Below are positions 63,892 through 64,000 of a DNA stretch of 64,000 bases, piece after piece. A model generated the notes under the pieces. The model did not search any database. It had not been told where the DNA came from and saw only the letters and a list, made by a program, of their open reading frames with translations. Each line of letters opens with the position of its first letter. Positions within the stretch are counted from its first letter, which is position 1. Source of the DNA: Onchocerca volvulus (Eukaryota > Nematoda > Chromadorea > Rhabditida > Onchocercidae); the NCBI GenBank assembly GCA_000499405.2, contig HG738139.1, positions 12,636,898 through 12,700,897 of the forward strand. The letters run 5' to 3'. Both the position numbers and the translations under genes were made by a program.

Positions 63892-64000
63892 ATGACATTA
63901 AAACTTTCTGAAAACTATGATAACGCTCGACGGCGTAAACCGATTAAGAGAAGACGACCGTCACACCGTTGCAAACAAACATATGTACTTTTGTGGCTTC
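63892..64000 (+). CDS. Possible 5' end of an unidentified gene (truncated by window)
   Basis: An ATG at 63892 opens a frame that runs to the window end (36 codons). It is very basic, with ARRRKPIKRRRPSHRCK followed by the start of a hydrophobic stretch (YVLLWL). Local CpG content is higher than in the flanks, which is typical of coding DNA here. It could be the N-terminus of a type II membrane protein or a later exon of the collagen gene, but no acceptor was seen just upstream. Not recognised. Confidence 0.3.
   Translation, partial: MTLKLSENYDNARRRKPIKRRRPSHRCKQTYVLLWL

Noticed and set aside
1..64000. tRNA, rRNA, SL RNA or CRISPR features
   Set aside because: Looked for tRNA B-box sequences, SL1-like leader sequence and regular direct repeats with spacers; none was convincing. 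A covariance-model search would be needed to exclude tRNAs fully.

Overview
The window is AT-rich, intron-rich nuclear DNA from a nematode. The best evidence is a first exon at 63337-63498 that encodes the N-terminal domain of cuticle collagens, a nematode-specific family. Most gene starts also sit 2 to about 40 nt downstream of a splice acceptor with no recognisable upstream exon, as expected for spliced-leader trans-splicing. Base composition and intron size would fit a spirurid (filarial-type) worm, but that is inference. No bacterial, viral or CRISPR features were seen.

Layout. 271-1569 (-): four-exon Alba-domain protein of the RNase P/MRP p25 (RPP25) type. 3608-10450 (+): 22-exon VPS50/syndetin (CCDC132), a subunit of the EARP endosomal tethering complex. 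12702-12865 (+) and 13892-14056 (-): two convergent U1 snRNA copies, one canonical and one with an altered 5' splice-site recognition sequence. 14421-14926: a dense cluster of TGATAA sites. 15-22 kb: gene-poor with simple repeats. 21993-30145 (+): 18-exon FHIP/FAM160, the cargo-side subunit of the FTS-Hook-FHIP dynein adaptor. 31661-31750 (-): a possible 29-residue membrane micropeptide. 37380-39392 (+): three-exon bZIP transcription factor with a CAA-encoded polyglutamine tract. 40645-45426 (-): 15-exon RPA1, the large subunit of replication protein A. 46196-50816 (+): 11-exon NEMP1/TMEM194 inner nuclear membrane protein, divergent from RPA1 across 0.77 kb. 50.8-63.3 kb: gene-poor, with minisatellites, a long hairpin and a 234-base assembly gap. 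63337 to the end: collagen first exon and a possible start of another gene, both cut by the window edge.

The genes are housekeeping functions and do not form an operon. VPS50 and FHIP both act in endosomal traffic, RPA1 in DNA replication and repair, NEMP1 at the nuclear envelope, and the p25-like protein and U1 in RNA processing. Exon boundaries were read by eye from splice signals, reading-frame continuity and family similarity. Summed exon lengths are in frame for all five complete multi-exon genes.

The most interesting item is the variant U1. Two changes in its 5' end (U6 to A and G11 to U) make it an exact complement of AAG|GTTAGT. GTTAGT donors occur at six introns of the genes in this window, and one of them is exactly AAG|GTTAGT.
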